Assembly (NCBI GenBank): GCA_902767235.1
Contig: CACXGR010000180.1
Location: forward strand, 1-6,103
Reading direction: 5' to 3'
Source: an uncultured Lachnospiraceae bacterium
GTDB taxonomy: Bacteria; Bacillota; Clostridia; Lachnospirales; Lachnospiraceae
DNA length: 6,103 nt
A program made the position numbers and the translations under genes. Below, in pieces: positions 4,888 through 6,103 of the stretch. The notes under the pieces are model-generated. The model was not told the origin of the DNA, made no database searches, and was given only the letters and a program-made list of their open reading frames with translations. Within the stretch, counting starts at the first letter, position 1. The number at the start of each line of letters is the position of its first letter.

Positions 4888-5811
4888 ATGAGATTAAGAA
4901 CAGGAAAGGCCGGAGAAAACACACTTGACCGGTCTGTTTGGAAAAGAATATCGGCAGCGGGCTGTAAGGGAGAAGCGGTCACGATGAGCGCTGACCCGGT
5001 GACGCTGAAGGTCTCCGCGATCGGAGAGCTGGCTGTCTACAGTGCCGTGAATGCCCTGTCTGCTGAGAAGATCCTGCCGGAGAGTTTCCGGCCGGTGATC
5101 CTTCTTCCGCCCGGAACAGAGGAAGAAGAACTCCGAAGGATCATGGACCGGATCTGCCGGGTATGCGCCCTGGAGAACCTTGTGGTCGAGGGAGGTCACA
5201 CAGAAGTGACTTCCGCGGTGACAAGGCCGGTGGTGATCGGCGCCTGTACAGGAACAGCAATGAATCGGGGAAAAGGCTCTGCAAAGGCCGGTCAGATCAT
5301 CATGACCAAATGGGCTGCCATGGAGGGCAGCTGTATTTTGGCACAGGAGCGGGAAGAGCTCGGGCGTGTATTTCCGGAGACGATCCTGATGAGATTGCGA
5401 AAACTCGGGGAATACCTGAGTGTGAAAAGAGAAGCGCAGATCTGTGCGGAGGAAGGAGCGGAATATCTCGTGGATCTGTCGGAAGGCGGCGTCTGCGCGG
5501 CGCTCTGGAGGCTGTCTGTGAAGGCGCGCAGGGGCTTTGTCGCAGATCTTATGGCTATACCGGTCCTGCAGGAGTCGATCGAACTTGCCAATCACTACGA
5601 TATGGATCCCTATAAGATCCGGTCGGCCGGCAGCCTTCTCGCAGTGACAGCGGATGCAGACGCCCTGATCGCCAGACTGGAGGACAGCGGGATACCTGCC
5701 GTCAGGATCGGGGAACTCACGGATAATAATGACAAAATATTGATGAACAGCGGCGAGATCCGCTACCTGGATCTGCCGCAGCCCGATGAACTTTTAAAGG
5801 TCATCAGATAA
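4888..5811 (+). CDS. Divergent HypE/AIR-synthase-related protein
   Basis: The 307-residue product follows the PurM/HypE fold layout. The N-terminal half includes SADP (34-37), an ILLPPGTEEEELRRIMD stretch (71-87) and GGHTEV (102-107). The C-terminal half includes DLSEGGV (196-202) and, near 275-300, the GxLTDxND-type segment that ends AIR-synthase C-domains. HypE itself uses ATP to dehydrate a carbamoyl group on its C-terminal Cys for hydrogenase cyanide ligands. This protein ends LLKVIR with no terminal Cys, so that role is very unlikely. As I align it from memory, it also lacks the glycine/Asp motif (GxGEDCA-like) between residues 20 and 34, and has VNALSA (54-59) where HypE has the conserved ANDI/ANDL. 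ATP use is therefore doubtful. The start at 4888 (or TTG at 4885) is supported by the HypE-like RTGKAGENTLDRSV, but has almost no ribosome site. An ATG at 4984 with AAGGGAG 11 nt upstream is the alternative. lrp follows after 16 nt. Confidence 0.8.
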   Translation: MRLRTGKAGENTLDRSVWKRISAAGCKGEAVTMSADPVTLKVSAIGELAVYSAVNALSAEKILPESFRPVILLPPGTEEEELRRIMDRICRVCALENLVVEGGHTEVTSAVTRPVVIGACTGTAMNRGKGSAKAGQIIMTKWAAMEGSCILAQEREELGRVFPETILMRLRKLGEYLSVKREAQICAEEGAEYLVDLSEGGVCAALWRLSVKARRGFVADLMAIPVLQESIELANHYDMDPYKIRSAGSLLAVTADADALIARLEDSGIPAVRIGELTDNNDKILMNSGEIRYLDLPQPDELLKVIR

Positions 5812-5827
5812 ATTCGGAGGAAATACC

Positions 5828-6103
5828 ATGAATATGCTTGAAGAGAAAGTTTTGAGTATCATCGAAAAAAACAGCCGCGTCTCCACGAGAGAGATGGCAG
5901 TGGTGCTGGGAACCGATGAGATCGATGTGGTAAATGCGCTTCAGGGCATGGAGGAAGCCGGTATCATCTGCGGCTATCACACCATGATCGACTGGGACAA
6001 GACGGATATCGATAAAGTGACGGCGCTCATCGAGGTGCGTGTCACGCCCCAGAGGGGAAAAGGCTTTGACGATATCGCCGAGAGGATCTACAAGTATCCC
6101 GAA
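5828..6103 (+). CDS. Lrp/AsnC-family transcriptional regulator (5' part, cut by window end)
   Basis: The first 92 codons are present and the frame is still open at the window edge. Residues 3-50 (from MLEEKVLSIIEKNSRVSTRE to GIICGY) form the winged helix-turn-helix typical of Lrp/AsnC DNA-binding domains. Residues 63-92 (KVTALIEVRV, then FDDIAERIYKYPE) begin the RAM effector and oligomerisation domain, with the usual first strand and helix. Full-length members are about 150-165 residues, so roughly 60-70 are missing. GGAGG at 5816-5820 lies 7 nt before the ATG at 5828. The 16-nt gap after the HypE-like gene indicates one operon. Such regulators usually sense amino acids or related small molecules and often control their own or adjacent genes, so the dyads at 4635-4695 are reasonable candidate sites, although this is inference. 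Confidence 0.92.
   Translation, partial: MNMLEEKVLSIIEKNSRVSTREMAVVLGTDEIDVVNALQGMEEAGIICGYHTMIDWDKTDIDKVTALIEVRVTPQRGKGFDDIAERIYKYPE

Noticed and set aside
4872..4928. Short frame from TTG 4872 (begins LTKIIDEIKN, 18 codons).
   Set aside because: The nearest purine-rich site (GGAGGGA, 4848-4854) is too far away, and the frame overlaps the homologous N-terminus of the HypE-like gene.
4617..4982. Minus-strand frame of 121 codons across the control region and microprotein.
   Set aside because: It overlaps the promoters, the microprotein and the start of the HypE-like gene, has no ribosome site, and its hydrophobic part is the antisense of the microprotein helix.
4894..5615. Frames of 233 and 99 codons (minus) and 150 codons (plus) within the HypE-like gene.
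   Set aside because: They lack recognisable motifs and are out of frame with a protein that aligns along its length with the HypE/AIR-synthase family.

Overview
The window looks like chromosomal DNA of a gut-type Clostridia, most likely Lachnospiraceae. The evidence is the protein flavour (a DacF-type carboxypeptidase with a Lys/Arg-rich tail, a GreA-type factor, an acyl-CoA ligase with a Firmicutes-style N-terminal extension, a HypE-like protein next to an Lrp regulator), strong AGGAGG-type ribosome sites, moderate-to-high GC in genes and AT-rich promoter regions. This is a judgement from memory of such genomes, not from a search. There is no sign of an insertion sequence, phage, CRISPR array, rRNA or tRNA.

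Layout. (1) Positions 36-2307, plus strand: trmB (tRNA m7G46 methyltransferase), then after 34 nt a membrane-anchored D-Ala-D-Ala carboxypeptidase. (2) Positions 2313-2347: a strong hairpin with A and T tracts, serving as a shared terminator for converging transcripts. (3) Positions 2347-4558, minus strand: greA, then an AMP-forming acyl-CoA ligase. The ligase also has its own well-formed promoter in the 64-nt gap, with a dyad over its -10. (4) Positions 4559-4731: a divergent control region in which the greA promoter and a plus-strand promoter appear to share one palindromic -35 hexamer (TTGCAA). A 20-bp dyad lies at the expected plus-strand transcription start. (5) Positions 4732-6103, plus strand: a 33-residue one-helix membrane microprotein, a divergent HypE/AIR-synthase-like protein, and the first 92 codons of an Lrp/AsnC regulator that runs off the window. 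No terminator is visible between these three, so they are probably one operon.

How the genes work together. trmB, the carboxypeptidase and greA are housekeeping genes (tRNA modification, peptidoglycan trimming, rescue of stalled RNA polymerase). The right-hand unit is the least explained part: a microprotein, a HypE-like protein that appears to have lost both the nucleotide-site motifs and the C-terminal cysteine, and a transcription factor, all behind an elaborate promoter. It is the best candidate here for something undescribed, although the sequence alone does not show what it does.
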